The notes beneath the pieces were generated by a model. That model had not been told where the DNA came from. It ran no database searches and saw nothing but the letters and a program-made list of their open reading frames with translations. Source: Methylobacterium sp. NEAU K (lineage in GTDB: Bacteria; Pseudomonadota; Alphaproteobacteria; Rhizobiales; Beijerinckiaceae). Taken from it: DNA of 62,265 bases. This document shows, one piece after another, positions 52,025-60,271 of this stretch (the stretch's first letter is position 1; each line of letters starts with the position of its first letter). A program made the translations under genes and the position numbers. The DNA lies in assembly GCF_030700285.1 (NCBI RefSeq), contig NZ_JAUYZJ010000032.1, forward strand, positions 1 to 62,265. The letters are read 5' to 3'.

Positions 52025-52945
52025 CTAGCGGTGGTGCGAGGTCGCCCAGGGGGCCAGAGCGAGCGTCTGCCCCAGATAGCCGATGAGCGCCGTCACCCGG
52101 GCCGGGCGCGGATCGCCGGGTGGCGTCACCAGGTGGAGCGCAATCGGCGGCGGTGACCAGCCCGGCAGGACCCGCTCCAGGCGCCCCGCCTCGAGGTCGT
52201 CCCAGATCATGAAGTCGGGCTGCAGGGCGAGGCCAAGGCCGGCCCGAAGCGCGGGCGCCAGCGCCTCGGCGTTGTTCGCCCGCAACGGGCCGCCGGGCAC
52301 GACGACGGCTTCCAACCCGGCGTCGTTCACGAACTGCCAGCGATCGGGCGTCGGCAGGTAGGCATAGCCCAGGCAGGCGTGATGGGCGAGGTCGTCCGGA
52401 TTCGCGGGCCGGCCGTGCCGATCGAGATAGGCGGGCGTGGCCACCAGCGAGCGGCGGATCGCGCAGAGGCGGCGGGCGCGTAACGAAGAATCCGGCAGCG
52501 CCGCGATCCGTAGCCCGATGTCGAACCCGCCGCCCACCAGGTCGATGACCGCGTCGGACAGGTGAAGGTCCACCGACACGGCCGGATACCGCGCGAGGAA
52601 GTCCGGCAGGAGCGGCGCCACGTGCATCACCCCGAAGGTCATCGGGGCGGCGAGGCGGACGAGCCCACGCGGCTCCGTGGAGCCGGCAATGGCCAGCGCC
52701 TCGGCTGCCTCGCCCTCCGCCAGGATGCGCGCGGCGTTCGCCCTGGCGGCCTGCCCCGCCTCCGTGAGGGCGAGCTTGCGCGACGTGCGGTTGAACAGGC
52801 GCGCGCCGATCCGGGCCTCCAACCGGCCCACCGCCTTCGAGACAGTCCCCTTCGAGAGCCCGAGATCGGACGCGGCCCCGCCGAAGGAGCCGGTTTCCAC
52901 CACCTTGGCGAAGACCGCCCAGGCCTCGAAATCGGGCAGCCGCAT
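52025..52945 (-). CDS. LysR-family transcriptional regulator of the quinone-response operon
   Basis: A 306-residue LysR protein. The winged helix is FEAWAVFAKVVETGSFGGAA, then LGLSKGTVSKAVGRLEARIG. The effector domain starts GLVRLAAPMTFGVMHVAPLL. It is close to the CrgA-like group of LysR proteins found beside oxidoreductase genes. It is divergent from the MhqO-like gene at 53067, and the 121-base gap contains an 8-bp inverted repeat. It probably controls mhqO-mhqD-doxX in response to quinones or electrophiles. A single conserved Cys (RARRLCAIRR) could be a sensor, but this is speculative. Confidence 0.88.
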   Translation of the reverse strand: MRLPDFEAWAVFAKVVETGSFGGAASDLGLSKGTVSKAVGRLEARIGARLFNRTSRKLALTEAGQAARANAARILAEGEAAEALAIAGSTEPRGLVRLAAPMTFGVMHVAPLLPDFLARYPAVSVDLHLSDAVIDLVGGGFDIGLRIAALPDSSLRARRLCAIRRSLVATPAYLDRHGRPANPDDLAHHACLGYAYLPTPDRWQFVNDAGLEAVVVPGGPLRANNAEALAPALRAGLGLALQPDFMIWDDLEAGRLERVLPGWSPPPIALHLVTPPGDPRPARVTALIGYLGQTLALAPWATSHHR

Positions 52946-52957
52946 GGGTCAATTCCG

Positions 52958-52981
52958 GAAACGATAGGTTTCCATCGTTTC
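52958..52981. promoter_or_regulatory. Candidate LysR operator for the MhqO-like operon
   Basis: GAAACGAT and ATCGTTTC (perfect 8-bp arms) flank an 8-base spacer, in the gap between the LysR gene and the dioxygenase gene. A second dyad, GGAAAC-N5-GTTTCC at 52957-52973, overlaps it, which would allow alternative dimer positions. Confidence 0.6.
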
Positions 52982-53066
52982 TATTTTCGAGAGCCATGGC
53001 AAGGGGCACATTCGGGTCATCGCAAACGCGCCGCGCCCCGCGCGGCGGATCACGGGAGACACAGCC

Positions 53067-53987
53067 ATGGTGCAGACCGGCCTCCACCACGTCACGGCCT
53101 TCTCCGGCCCGGCCCTGCGCAACCTCGACTTCCACACCCGCGTGCTCGGCCTGCGGCTTGTGAAGAAGACCGTCAACTTCGACGATCCGGGCACCTACCA
53201 CCTGTATTACGGCGACGAGGCCGGGCAGCCCGGCACGATCCTGACCTTCTTCCCCGTGGAGCACGCGGCTCCGGGTCGCGTCGGGATCGGCGAGACCCAG
53301 GAGACCGCCTTCCGGGTGCCGCGCGCCTCCATCGGCTGGTGGGCCCACCGTCTGATCGAGAAGGGGGTCGCCCACGAGCCGCTGGTCCAGGTGTTCGGCG
53401 CGCCGACCCTGCGCTTCCGCGACCCGGACGGCATGATGCTGGCTCTCGTCGGCGTCGACGCCGACGAGTCCGGCTGGCCATCGGCCGAGGTGCCGGCGGA
53501 ACACGCCATCCGGGGCCTGCACGGCGTGACGCTCCTGCTGGACAAGGCCGAGCCCACGGCCGCGATCCTCACGGAGGTTCTGGGCCTGCGCGAAATCGGC
53601 CGCGAGGGCAGCCTGATCCGCTTCGCCGGCAGCGCGGATGTCGGCAGCTTCGTGACGATCCGGGCGGTAGGCGGGTTCCTCCGCGGCCGACAGGGCGCAG
53701 GCTCTGTCCACCACATCGCATTCCGGGCGGCGGATGACGCCGCACAGGCCGCCATGGCCGATCGGCTCGCCGGATTCGGCCTCCACGTCACAGAGCAGCG
53801 CGACCGCCAGTATTTCCGGTCGGTCTACTTCCGCGAGCCCGGCGGGGTGCTGTTCGAGATCGCCACGGACGCGCCCGGCTTCGCGGTCGACGAGCCCGTG
53901 GAGGCGCTCGGCCGTGCCCTGAAACTGCCGGCCGGCCTCGAGCCGCACCGGGCCGAGATCGAGGCCGTGCTGCCCAAGGTCGCCTGA
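53067..53987 (+). CDS. MhqO-like ring-cleaving dioxygenase (VOC family)
   Basis: A 306-residue protein with two vicinal-oxygen-chelate modules. Module one begins GLHHVTAFSGPALRNLDFHT with VLGLRLVKKTVNFDDPGTYH, the hallmark of the MhqO/PcpA-like group. Module two begins LHGVTLLLDKAEPTAAILTE. Metal ligands are expected at the first His pair, at His in SVHHIAFRA and at Glu in GGVLFEIATDAPGF. Bacillus MhqO is induced by methylhydroquinone and catechol. It is first in a run with a MhqD-like hydrolase and DoxX, divergent from a LysR gene. Confidence 0.88.
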   Translation: MVQTGLHHVTAFSGPALRNLDFHTRVLGLRLVKKTVNFDDPGTYHLYYGDEAGQPGTILTFFPVEHAAPGRVGIGETQETAFRVPRASIGWWAHRLIEKGVAHEPLVQVFGAPTLRFRDPDGMMLALVGVDADESGWPSAEVPAEHAIRGLHGVTLLLDKAEPTAAILTEVLGLREIGREGSLIRFAGSADVGSFVTIRAVGGFLRGRQGAGSVHHIAFRAADDAAQAAMADRLAGFGLHVTEQRDRQYFRSVYFREPGGVLFEIATDAPGFAVDEPVEALGRALKLPAGLEPHRAEIEAVLPKVA

Positions 53988-54047
53988 ACCAAGCCTCCGC
54001 CCCGGACGAGGGGCGGAGGTTCGATGCGCACCATCAGCGAGGTTGCC

Positions 54048-54725
54048 ATGACCCAAGAATCCCGCACCGAAGAACCCCGCACCCAAGAATCCCGGTCGCA
54101 AGAGTCCCTCGGCTTCATCCACCGCTTCGAGCCAGGCACGGGCGCCGCGCGGCCGCTGCTGCTCCTGCACGGGACTGGCGGCAACGAGCTCGATCTCCTG
54201 CCCCTGGGCCGGATCGTGGCTCCGGGCGCCGCCCTGTTGTCGCCCCGTGGTCCGGTGAGCGAGAACGGCATGCCGCGCTTCTTCCGGCGCCTCGCCGAAG
54301 GGGTTTTCGACGAAGCGGACCTGCGCCGTCGCACCGGGGACCTCGCCGCCTTCGTGGCGGCGGCACGCGGCCGCTACGGCCTCGGCGCCCCCCTGGCGCT
54401 CGGCTTCTCGAACGGTGCCAACATCGCCGCATCGCTGCTGATGCTGTGGCCGGAGGTGCTGGCGGGTGCCGTGCTGATCCGCCCGATGGTGCCGCTGTCC
54501 GAACCGCCCATGGCCGATTTGGCGGGCCGTCCGGTCCTGATCCTCTCCGGGGCGATGGATCCGATCGTGCCGGCCGAGAACGCGCGCCGCCTCGCCGCCC
54601 AGCTCACCGCATCCGGCGCCGCGGTGGCGCATCGGATCCTCCCGGTCGGCCACGGTCTGTCGCAAGGCGACCTGAGCCTCGCGGCGGACTGGGTCCGCGG
54701 CCTCGCCCTCCCCAACGCGGCCTGA
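54048..54725 (+). CDS. MhqD-like carboxylesterase/phospholipase-type hydrolase
   Basis: A 225-residue alpha/beta hydrolase of the Abhydrolase_2 group. The oxyanion region is LLLLHGTGGNELDLLPLG, the nucleophile Ser is in LALGFSNGANIAASL, the acid is Asp in LILSGAMDPIVPAENA and the base is His in LPVGHGLSQGDL. The N-terminus carries four copies of a 5-residue unit (TQESR, TEEPR, TQESR, SQESL) encoded by 15-bp tandem repeats. Starts at 54048 and 54024 are both possible. MhqD accompanies MhqO in quinone-resistance operons. Confidence 0.85.
   Translation: MTQESRTEEPRTQESRSQESLGFIHRFEPGTGAARPLLLLHGTGGNELDLLPLGRIVAPGAALLSPRGPVSENGMPRFFRRLAEGVFDEADLRRRTGDLAAFVAAARGRYGLGAPLALGFSNGANIAASLLMLWPEVLAGAVLIRPMVPLSEPPMADLAGRPVLILSGAMDPIVPAENARRLAAQLTASGAAVAHRILPVGHGLSQGDLSLAADWVRGLALPNAA
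54051..54110 (+). repeat. Tandem repeat, four 15-bp units, within the MhqD-like gene
   Basis: ACCCAAGAATCCCGC, ACCGAAGAACCCCGC, ACCCAAGAATCCCGG and TCGCAAGAGTCCCTC follow one another right after the ATG. The unit is a multiple of three, so copy-number change would only lengthen or shorten the N-terminal tail. Confidence 0.8.
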
Positions 54726-54762
54726 CTTTCGCAAGCCTCACACGACGGTACGGAACACCCCC

Positions 54763-55194
54763 ATGACATCCTTTCTCTCCCCCGCCCCGACCGCCACCGG
54801 CGCACTGCCGGCCGCCCTGCTGCCTGTGACGGGCCGGGTTTTGATGAGTGCGATCTTCCTGGTGAGCGGCCTCGGCAAGTTCGCCGCCCCCGCCGCGACC
54901 CTCGCCACCATCCGGGCCGCCGGCCTGCCCCTCGCGGAGCTGTCCTTCGCGGCGGCGACGCTGGTGGAGATCTTCGGCGGCCTGCTGCTCATCGCCGGCT
55001 ACCGCGCCCGGGTCGTCGCGCTGGTCCTGGCCGCCTTCGCAGTCGCGACCGCGCTGACCTTTCACGCGGCCGTCGCGGACCAGAACCAGATGTTCCACTT
55101 CCTGAAGAACCTGGCGATGGCCGGCGGCCTGCTCCAGGTCGCCGCGTTCGGCGCCGGGCCCTTCAGCCTCGACGCGCGGAAGGGCCGGATCTGA
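54763..55194 (+). CDS. DoxX-family membrane protein (MhqP-like)
   Basis: A 143-residue membrane protein of four helices: VTGRVLMSAIFLVSGLGKFA, LSFAAATLVEIFGGLLLIAG, VVALVLAAFAVATALTFHAA and FLKNLAMAGGLLQVAAFGAG. The GLGKF and MFHFLKNLAMAGG motifs are typical of DoxX/YphA. DoxX proteins act in quinone or thiol redox reactions and are the third member (MhqP) of quinone-response operons. It lies 37 bases downstream of the MhqD-like gene. Confidence 0.88.
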   Translation: MTSFLSPAPTATGALPAALLPVTGRVLMSAIFLVSGLGKFAAPAATLATIRAAGLPLAELSFAAATLVEIFGGLLLIAGYRARVVALVLAAFAVATALTFHAAVADQNQMFHFLKNLAMAGGLLQVAAFGAGPFSLDARKGRI

Positions 55195-55233
55195 CCGGAC
55201 CAAACCTAAACTTCTGATCGACACGAGACGACC

Positions 55234-55822
55234 ATGCCTACCTTCACGATGCAGGACGGCATGCAGATCCACTTCAAGGACTGTGGAACCGGGCAGCCGG
55301 TCGTGTTCAGGCACGGCTGGCCGCTCAACGGAGACGCCTGGGAGGACCAGATGCTGTTCCTGGGGCAGCACGGCGACCGGGTCATCGCCCATGACCGGCG
55401 CGGGTACGGCCGCTCCGGCCAGCCTCGCACCGGCAACGACATGGATACCTACGCGGACGATCTCGCCGGCCTGATCACCCCGGCGCCGCGGTCAGCCAGG
55501 GCATGCGCGACACGTTCTGGCTGCAGGGCCTGATGGCCGGCCTGAGGAGCGCGCTGGCCTGCATCGCGGCGGACGTGTCCGGGGATCTGAAGCGCATCGA
55601 CGAGCCCACCCTGATCGTGCACGGCGACGACGACCAGATCGTGCAGATCGACGCCTCGGCGCGCGCCGCCGCCAAGCTGGTGCCGAACGCCGCGCTCAAG
55701 GAATATGCCGGCGCCCCTCCCACGGCCTCGCCACCACCAACAAGGACCGGCTCTACGCCGACCTGCTCGTCGTCCTCGTCGAGCTGAGCGGGGCGCTTTC
55801 CCGCGCCGCGAGGGATCCGTAA
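55234..55822 (+). pseudogene. Decayed chloroperoxidase-like alpha/beta hydrolase
   Basis: The front third is intact (MPTFTMQDGMQIHFKDCGTG, then HDRRGYGRSGQPRTGNDMDT and YADDLAGLIT). The sequence then jumps to the last third in another frame (AVSQGMRDTFWLQGL, PTLIVHGDDDQIVQIDASAR). About 90 codons are missing, including the GHSTGGGE nucleophile region. A second shift after KEYAGAP gives HGLATTNKDRLYADLL in a further frame, with the stop at 55820. The family is the cofactor-free haloperoxidase/esterase group. It should be inactive. It sits at the end of the mhq-like operon. Confidence 0.85.
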
Positions 55823-55869
55823 AGGCTGGTGTCGCCCCGTTCCGGGGCCTGCCAGACACGGGACCAGCC

Positions 55870-56847
55870 ATGCCGAAGACCGGCGAACAGCTCGCCCTCG
55901 GGATCATCGGGGCGGGGATCATGGGCGAACGCCTGATCGACGCGATCCACGGCGAATCCAACTCCCCGGTCCGGATCGCCGCGCTCTGGGATCCGGCGTC
56001 CGCGGCGCTGGCCCGGGTGGGTGCCGCGTTCCCGGCAGTGCCGCAGGTCCCCGACGCCGATGCCGTCGTGGCGGCGAGCGCCTGCGTGTACGTCGCCTCG
56101 CCACCGGCCTCGCATCTCGGCTACGCCCGCGCCGCCCTCGCGGCCGGCCGGAGCACCTTCTGCGAGAAGCCGCTCGCCATCGACCTCGCAGAGGCACGTG
56201 CCTTCGTGGCCGCCGCCGGCGGCGCCGGCGCGGTGAACTTCCCGTTCGCCTCGTCGCCGGGCGTGGCGGCGATCGAGCGCTGGATCGCCGCGGGCGGTGT
56301 CGGGGTGCCCCGGCGCCTATCCATCGCGGTGGCCTTCGCGCGCTGGCCGCGCCCTTGGCAGGCCGACGCTGCGGCTTGGCTCGACGCCCGGGCCGAGGGC
56401 GGCTTCACCCGCGAGGTGGTCTCGCACTTCCTGTTCCTCGCGCGCCGCCTGCTCGGCCCGCTGAGCGGGCTTCACGGCAGCGTCCAGTTCCCCGAGGCTG
56501 GCCGGTCCGAGCGGGCGATCGACGTGACGCTTACGGCGGGCGGGATCCCCGTGACCCTGACGGGCCGGGTCGGCGGCGTCGCCGAGGACGATCACAACAC
56601 CTGGACGCTCGAGGGCGACGCGGGCGCAGTCCGGCTGCGCGACTGGGCCATCGCCGAGCGCCGTGGCCCGGACGGGCGCTTCGAGCCCGCCCCCGACGCG
56701 ATGCCCAACGCGCGGCTGCGTCCGATCGCCCTCCGGCGTCAGCTCGAGGGCGTCGTCCGGATGGCGCGGGGTGAGCCCCACCACCTCGCCACCTTCGCCG
56801 AGGCGCTCGACGTGCAGGAGGCGGTCGAGGGCATCCTGGCGCTCTGA
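55870..56847 (+). CDS. Gfo/Idh/MocA-family oxidoreductase
   Basis: A 325-residue NAD(P)-dependent oxidoreductase. The Rossmann start is LALGIIGAGIMGERLIDAIH, the EKP motif is STFCEKPLAIDLAEARAF, and the C-terminal substrate domain follows (AVNFPFASSPGVAAIERWIA). The usual catalytic Lys/Asp-His pair is partly visible in EKP and TREVVSHFLFLARRLLG. Members act on sugars, inositols and dihydropyrroles; the substrate here is unknown. The ATG at 55870 is chosen at the first residue before the nucleotide fold. It converges with mutT. Confidence 0.85.
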   Translation: MPKTGEQLALGIIGAGIMGERLIDAIHGESNSPVRIAALWDPASAALARVGAAFPAVPQVPDADAVVAASACVYVASPPASHLGYARAALAAGRSTFCEKPLAIDLAEARAFVAAAGGAGAVNFPFASSPGVAAIERWIAAGGVGVPRRLSIAVAFARWPRPWQADAAAWLDARAEGGFTREVVSHFLFLARRLLGPLSGLHGSVQFPEAGRSERAIDVTLTAGGIPVTLTGRVGGVAEDDHNTWTLEGDAGAVRLRDWAIAERRGPDGRFEPAPDAMPNARLRPIALRRQLEGVVRMARGEPHHLATFAEALDVQEAVEGILAL

Positions 56848-56862
56848 GGAGTGGGCCGTCCC

Positions 56863-57279
56863 TCAGACCTCCAGAAGGTCGGTCAGGAACGGGATCAGTG
56901 GCGCGTCCGCCGGCGGCATGGCGAGATCGCGCAATGCCTTCGGCCGGACCCATTTCAGCGCCTGCCCCTCCATCGGGCGCGGTGTGCCCGACCAGCGGCG
57001 GCAGACGTAGAGCGGCATCAGCAGGTGGAAGTCCGGATAGGCGTGGCTGGCGAAGGTCAGCGGCGCCAGGCAGGGCTCCTCGACCCGGATGCCGAGTTCC
57101 TCCGACAGCTCCCGGATCAGGGTCTGCTCCGGGCGCTCGCCCGGCTCGACCTTGCCGCCCGGGAACTCCCACAGCCCGGCGAGCTGCTTGCCCGCCGGGC
57201 GCTCGCTGACCAGCACCCGGCCGTCGACGTCGACGAGGGCAACAGCCACCACCAGGAGAAGACGCAAGGTCTCGCTCAT
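56863..57279 (-). CDS. mutT: MutT-type Nudix hydrolase (8-oxo-dGTP diphosphatase)
   Basis: A 138-residue Nudix protein that removes 8-oxo-dGTP from the nucleotide pool. The Nudix box spans residues 42-64 (GKVEPGERPEQTLIRELSEE then LGI), fitting Gx5Ex7REUxEExGU. MutT-like features are RPAGKQLAGLWEFPGGK and the C-terminal LPLYVCRRWSGTPRPMEGQ. The gene overlaps the SIMPL gene by four bases (ATGA) and is the last gene of the argJ operon, an arrangement common in alphaproteobacteria. Confidence 0.92.
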   Translation of the reverse strand: MSETLRLLLVVAVALVDVDGRVLVSERPAGKQLAGLWEFPGGKVEPGERPEQTLIRELSEELGIRVEEPCLAPLTFASHAYPDFHLLMPLYVCRRWSGTPRPMEGQALKWVRPKALRDLAMPPADAPLIPFLTDLLEV

Positions 57280-57992
57280 TGCGCCACCGCGAAGGCGGCC
57301 GAGACCTCTGAGGACATCTGGATCGTGCCGGCCTCGATCGGGACGCGCCGTCCCTTGGTCGCCATCGGCGCCGCGCGGGCCAGATCCGCCATCGGGCGAT
57401 AGGGCGTGCCGACCGTGGTGCTCAACGTGCAGATCGGACCAAGCTTGGCGCCGAGCGCACCGGCGAGCGCCTCAGCCCGGGCCCGGGCATCGCGCGCCGC
57501 CGCCACTTGGAGGGCCGATTCGACCGCGTCGGGGTCACGCAGGCCGAAGCTGACGCCGTCGATCCGGTTCGCCCCCGAATCGAGGGCTTGGCGCAGCAAG
57601 TCGCCGAGGCGGCCCATGTCGGCGAGCCGGACAGTGACGAGGTTGCCGGCGCGGTAGCCGTCGGGCTCCTCGGTGACCGCTCCGCCCGGCCGTGCCACGG
57701 ATCGTGTGGCAGCCTGGAGCGTGACCGCGGCCGTGCCGATATCGGTGGGCTGCACGCCGAGCGCCTGGGCCTGCGCCGAAACGCCGGCCACCGCCTTGGA
57801 GGCCGCGTCGAGGGCTACAGGCGGAGTCGCACCCCGCGCCTCGATACCGACTGTCACTTCGGCGAAATCGGGAGCCCGCGCCTCCGCGGCCCGCCCGACG
57901 ACGCTGATGTGCCGCTTGCAGTCCGCATCGTCGGCGCGCGCGGGGACCGCCAGCACCGACAGGAGGAGGGTGCCAATTACGGCCGCCCTCAC
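57276..57992 (-). CDS. SIMPL-domain (DUF541) periplasmic protein
   Basis: A 238-residue exported protein. The GTG at 57992 begins a signal peptide (VRAAVIGTLLLSVLAVPARA, cleavage before DDADC). The SIMPL repeat pattern is clear in ISVVGRAAEARAPDFAEVTV, GVQPTDIGTAAVTLQA, TVRLADMGRLGDLLRQALDS and VAAARDARARAEALAGALGA. Such proteins are proposed to act against oxidative damage. The start overlaps the argJ stop (GTGA) and the stop overlaps the mutT start (ATGA), so it is translationally tied to both. Confidence 0.85.
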   Translation of the reverse strand: MRAAVIGTLLLSVLAVPARADDADCKRHISVVGRAAEARAPDFAEVTVGIEARGATPPVALDAASKAVAGVSAQAQALGVQPTDIGTAAVTLQAATRSVARPGGAVTEEPDGYRAGNLVTVRLADMGRLGDLLRQALDSGANRIDGVSFGLRDPDAVESALQVAAARDARARAEALAGALGAKLGPICTLSTTVGTPYRPMADLARAAPMATKGRRVPIEAGTIQMSSEVSAAFAVAQ

Positions 57993-59239
57993 GAGCGGTA
58001 ATCCCCATTGATCTCGATGTAGGCCTTGGTCAGGTCGCAGGTCCAGACGCGGGCCTTGCCCTCGCCCAGACCGAGATCGACCCGGATCCCGATCTCCGGC
58101 GCGCGCATCACGGCGCTCGCAGCCGCCTCGCTGTAATCCGGGTCCCGGGCGCCCTGGACGGCTACGCGCACGTCGCCGAACCAGATCGCGAGCCGGTCCC
58201 GATCGGCGGGCTCGCCCGCCTTGCCCACCGCCATCACGACCCGGCCCCAATTCGCGTCCTCGCCGGCCACCGCGGTCTTCACCAGCGGCGAGTTGGCGAT
58301 CGACATGGCGATGCGGTGGGCTGAGGCGTCGCTCTCGGCCCCGGTGACCGTCACGGTCACGAACTTGCGCGCGCCCTCGCCATCCTTGGCGACGAGCTGG
58401 GCCAGCTCGATCAGCAGGCTCTCCAGCGCTGCCTTGAATCCGGCGAGTCGCGGGTCGGCGGGGTCGGACACCGCGGCGTTGCCGGCCTTGGCGGTGGCGA
58501 ACAGCATCAGCGTGTCGGAGGTGGAGGTGTCACCGTCCACCGTCACGCAGTTGAAGCTGATCCTGGTGCCCGCGCCGAGCAGGGCCTGGAGCGCAGCTTG
58601 CGGCAGGGCGGCGTCGGTGAATACGAAGGCCAGCATCGTCGCCATGTCGGGCGCGATCATGCCGGCGCCCTTGGCGATGCCGTTGATGGTGACGCGCACG
58701 CCGTCGATCTCGGCCGTGCGGGTCGCGAGCTTCGGGAAGGTGTCGGTGGTCATGATGGCGCGCGCCGCCTCGGCCCAGGCTGCCGGACCGTCCGTGGCCC
58801 GGGCTGCGCAATCCGCCAGCACGCCCTCGAACCGCTCCGCCGGAAGCGGCTCGCCGATCACCCCGGTCGAGGCGACGTAGACCTCGCGCTCGCCGCAGCC
58901 CGCCGCCTGCGCGGCGATCTCGACGGTGCGCGCCACCGCTTCCCGTCCGAGCCGGCCCGTGAAGGCATTGGCGTTGCCGGAATTGACCACCAAGGCCCGC
59001 GCCGCACCGTGAGCCAGGGCCTCCCGGCACCAGTCCACCGGCGCCGACGGGCATTTCGAGCGGGTGAACACGCCGGCCGCGCAAGTCCCGGGGGCGAGGT
59101 CGACATAGAGCACGTCGGTCCGGCCGCTGTAGCGGATGCCGGCCTGGGCTGTGGCGATCCGCACGCCCGGAATCGGCGGCAGGTCCGGCATCGCGGTGGG
59201 CGCCAGCGGGGAGACGGGAGGGGCTTTCGCGGACGACAT
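57989..59239 (-). CDS. argJ: Bifunctional ornithine acetyltransferase/N-acetylglutamate synthase
   Basis: A 416-residue ArgJ enzyme of the cyclic arginine pathway, moving the acetyl group from N-acetylornithine to glutamate. The precursor cuts itself between Ala200 and Thr201 (GAGMIAPDMA|TMLAF), where Thr201 becomes the nucleophile. Other family blocks are VVNSGNANAFTG, STGVIGEPLPAERF, FNCVTVDGDTSTSDT and the C-terminal YIEINGDYRS. It is the first gene of a minus-strand operon with the SIMPL and mutT genes. Confidence 0.95.
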   Translation of the reverse strand: MSSAKAPPVSPLAPTAMPDLPPIPGVRIATAQAGIRYSGRTDVLYVDLAPGTCAAGVFTRSKCPSAPVDWCREALAHGAARALVVNSGNANAFTGRLGREAVARTVEIAAQAAGCGEREVYVASTGVIGEPLPAERFEGVLADCAARATDGPAAWAEAARAIMTTDTFPKLATRTAEIDGVRVTINGIAKGAGMIAPDMATMLAFVFTDAALPQAALQALLGAGTRISFNCVTVDGDTSTSDTLMLFATAKAGNAAVSDPADPRLAGFKAALESLLIELAQLVAKDGEGARKFVTVTVTGAESDASAHRIAMSIANSPLVKTAVAGEDANWGRVVMAVGKAGEPADRDRLAIWFGDVRVAVQGARDPDYSEAAASAVMRAPEIGIRVDLGLGEGKARVWTCDLTKAYIEINGDYRS

Positions 59240-59466
59240 CGGCTCGTGCTCCGGCAGCGCGCGGGGCTTCCCGCGACGGCCCGGTGTTGCCCGCGCGACC
59301 CCGGCGCCGTCAACCGCGTGCCCAGCCTGTGGTCAGGTTTTGAGCTGCATCCGCTTTGGGCAGCGGCGGCGCCGAATGCGGCGCCTTCACGGCGCCGGGC
59401 TTGCGCCGGGATTGCTTCCCGGCATAGCATGCTGCATCGCAAAGCCAGCGCGGGGTTGAGTGCGGA

Positions 59467-59901
59467 ATGCCCACAACCGACGTCGACTCTGCCTCCAGTG
59501 CGCTTCCGCAGGGCGGATGCTATCGGATCCAGGTCCTCGTGGTCGGTCGCCACAAGCGCTGGCGCGACGAGATCTCGACCCAGGTCCGGCTGCTGGGCTA
59601 TCAGGTGACAGCCTGCGACCGGGGCGTCGACGCCATGACGGTGCTGGCCCTCGGGCTGCCCGTGGACGTGCTGGTGGTTGATGCCGCGCTGCAGGGCGGC
59701 CTCTGCTGCGCCCAGCTCGCCGTCGAGGCGCGGACCCTGCGGCCGGGCTTGCGAATCGTCCTGTCGAGCGACCCGTTCGACCCGCCGGAGCGCGAGGCCT
59801 CGACCCTGGTCCCGGATGCTTTGTTCATCCAGCGCGACCAGTTCCAGAACGGGATGGTCGCCGCGATGATGCGCGAGGCACTGGCGAATCGCGCTGCGTG
59901 A
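59467..59901 (+). CDS. Degenerate receiver-domain protein
   Basis: A 144-residue stand-alone receiver-fold protein. Strand one (QVLVVGRHKRWRDEISTQ) lacks the two acidic residues that bind magnesium in true receivers; Gly27, Arg28 and His29 stand there. The phospho-acceptor Asp72 is present (VDVLVVDAALQGG). The conserved C-terminal Lys is missing (PDALFIQRDQF). It may be phosphorylated poorly or act as a constitutive protein-protein switch. It lies close to the chemoreceptor at 60272 but is separated from it by 370 bases. Confidence 0.75.
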   Translation: MPTTDVDSASSALPQGGCYRIQVLVVGRHKRWRDEISTQVRLLGYQVTACDRGVDAMTVLALGLPVDVLVVDAALQGGLCCAQLAVEARTLRPGLRIVLSSDPFDPPEREASTLVPDALFIQRDQFQNGMVAAMMREALANRAA

Positions 59902-60271
59902 CGCCCCGGCCGCCGCTCCTGCGGCCGTTGCGGCGAGAGCGGCATTCCGCACTCACGGTGTCCTGAAGGCGCCGGACAATACGGCCCGATCCCGCCGCAG
60001 ACACCCTGGAGTTGTCGTGTCGGGCCGGCGCATTCAGGCGTCTCGAGATAGGTTTGCTGCGTCCTTACCGCTGGCAAGTGAGCAATTTCCGTTTATCCAA
60101 AATCTCTCGGAAGCGACCTCTGCAAACATAACTTGTAAGTTTTCGCATAAAAAAGAATGGCCACGTTTTACTTGAGGTTTATTGGCAAATTGCGACACGA
60201 CACCGTCATGCGATGATCTTTTATGGGCGTCGCGCCTCCTGTTGGCGCCCCGTTAGGAAAGTCGGATTCCA
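59902..60271. other. AT-rich intergenic region upstream of the chemoreceptor
   Basis: About 370 bases with no gene. The part from 60060 to 60220 is strikingly AT-rich for this genome and probably contains the promoter of the methyl-accepting protein. I cannot assign its sigma factor. Confidence 0.45.
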
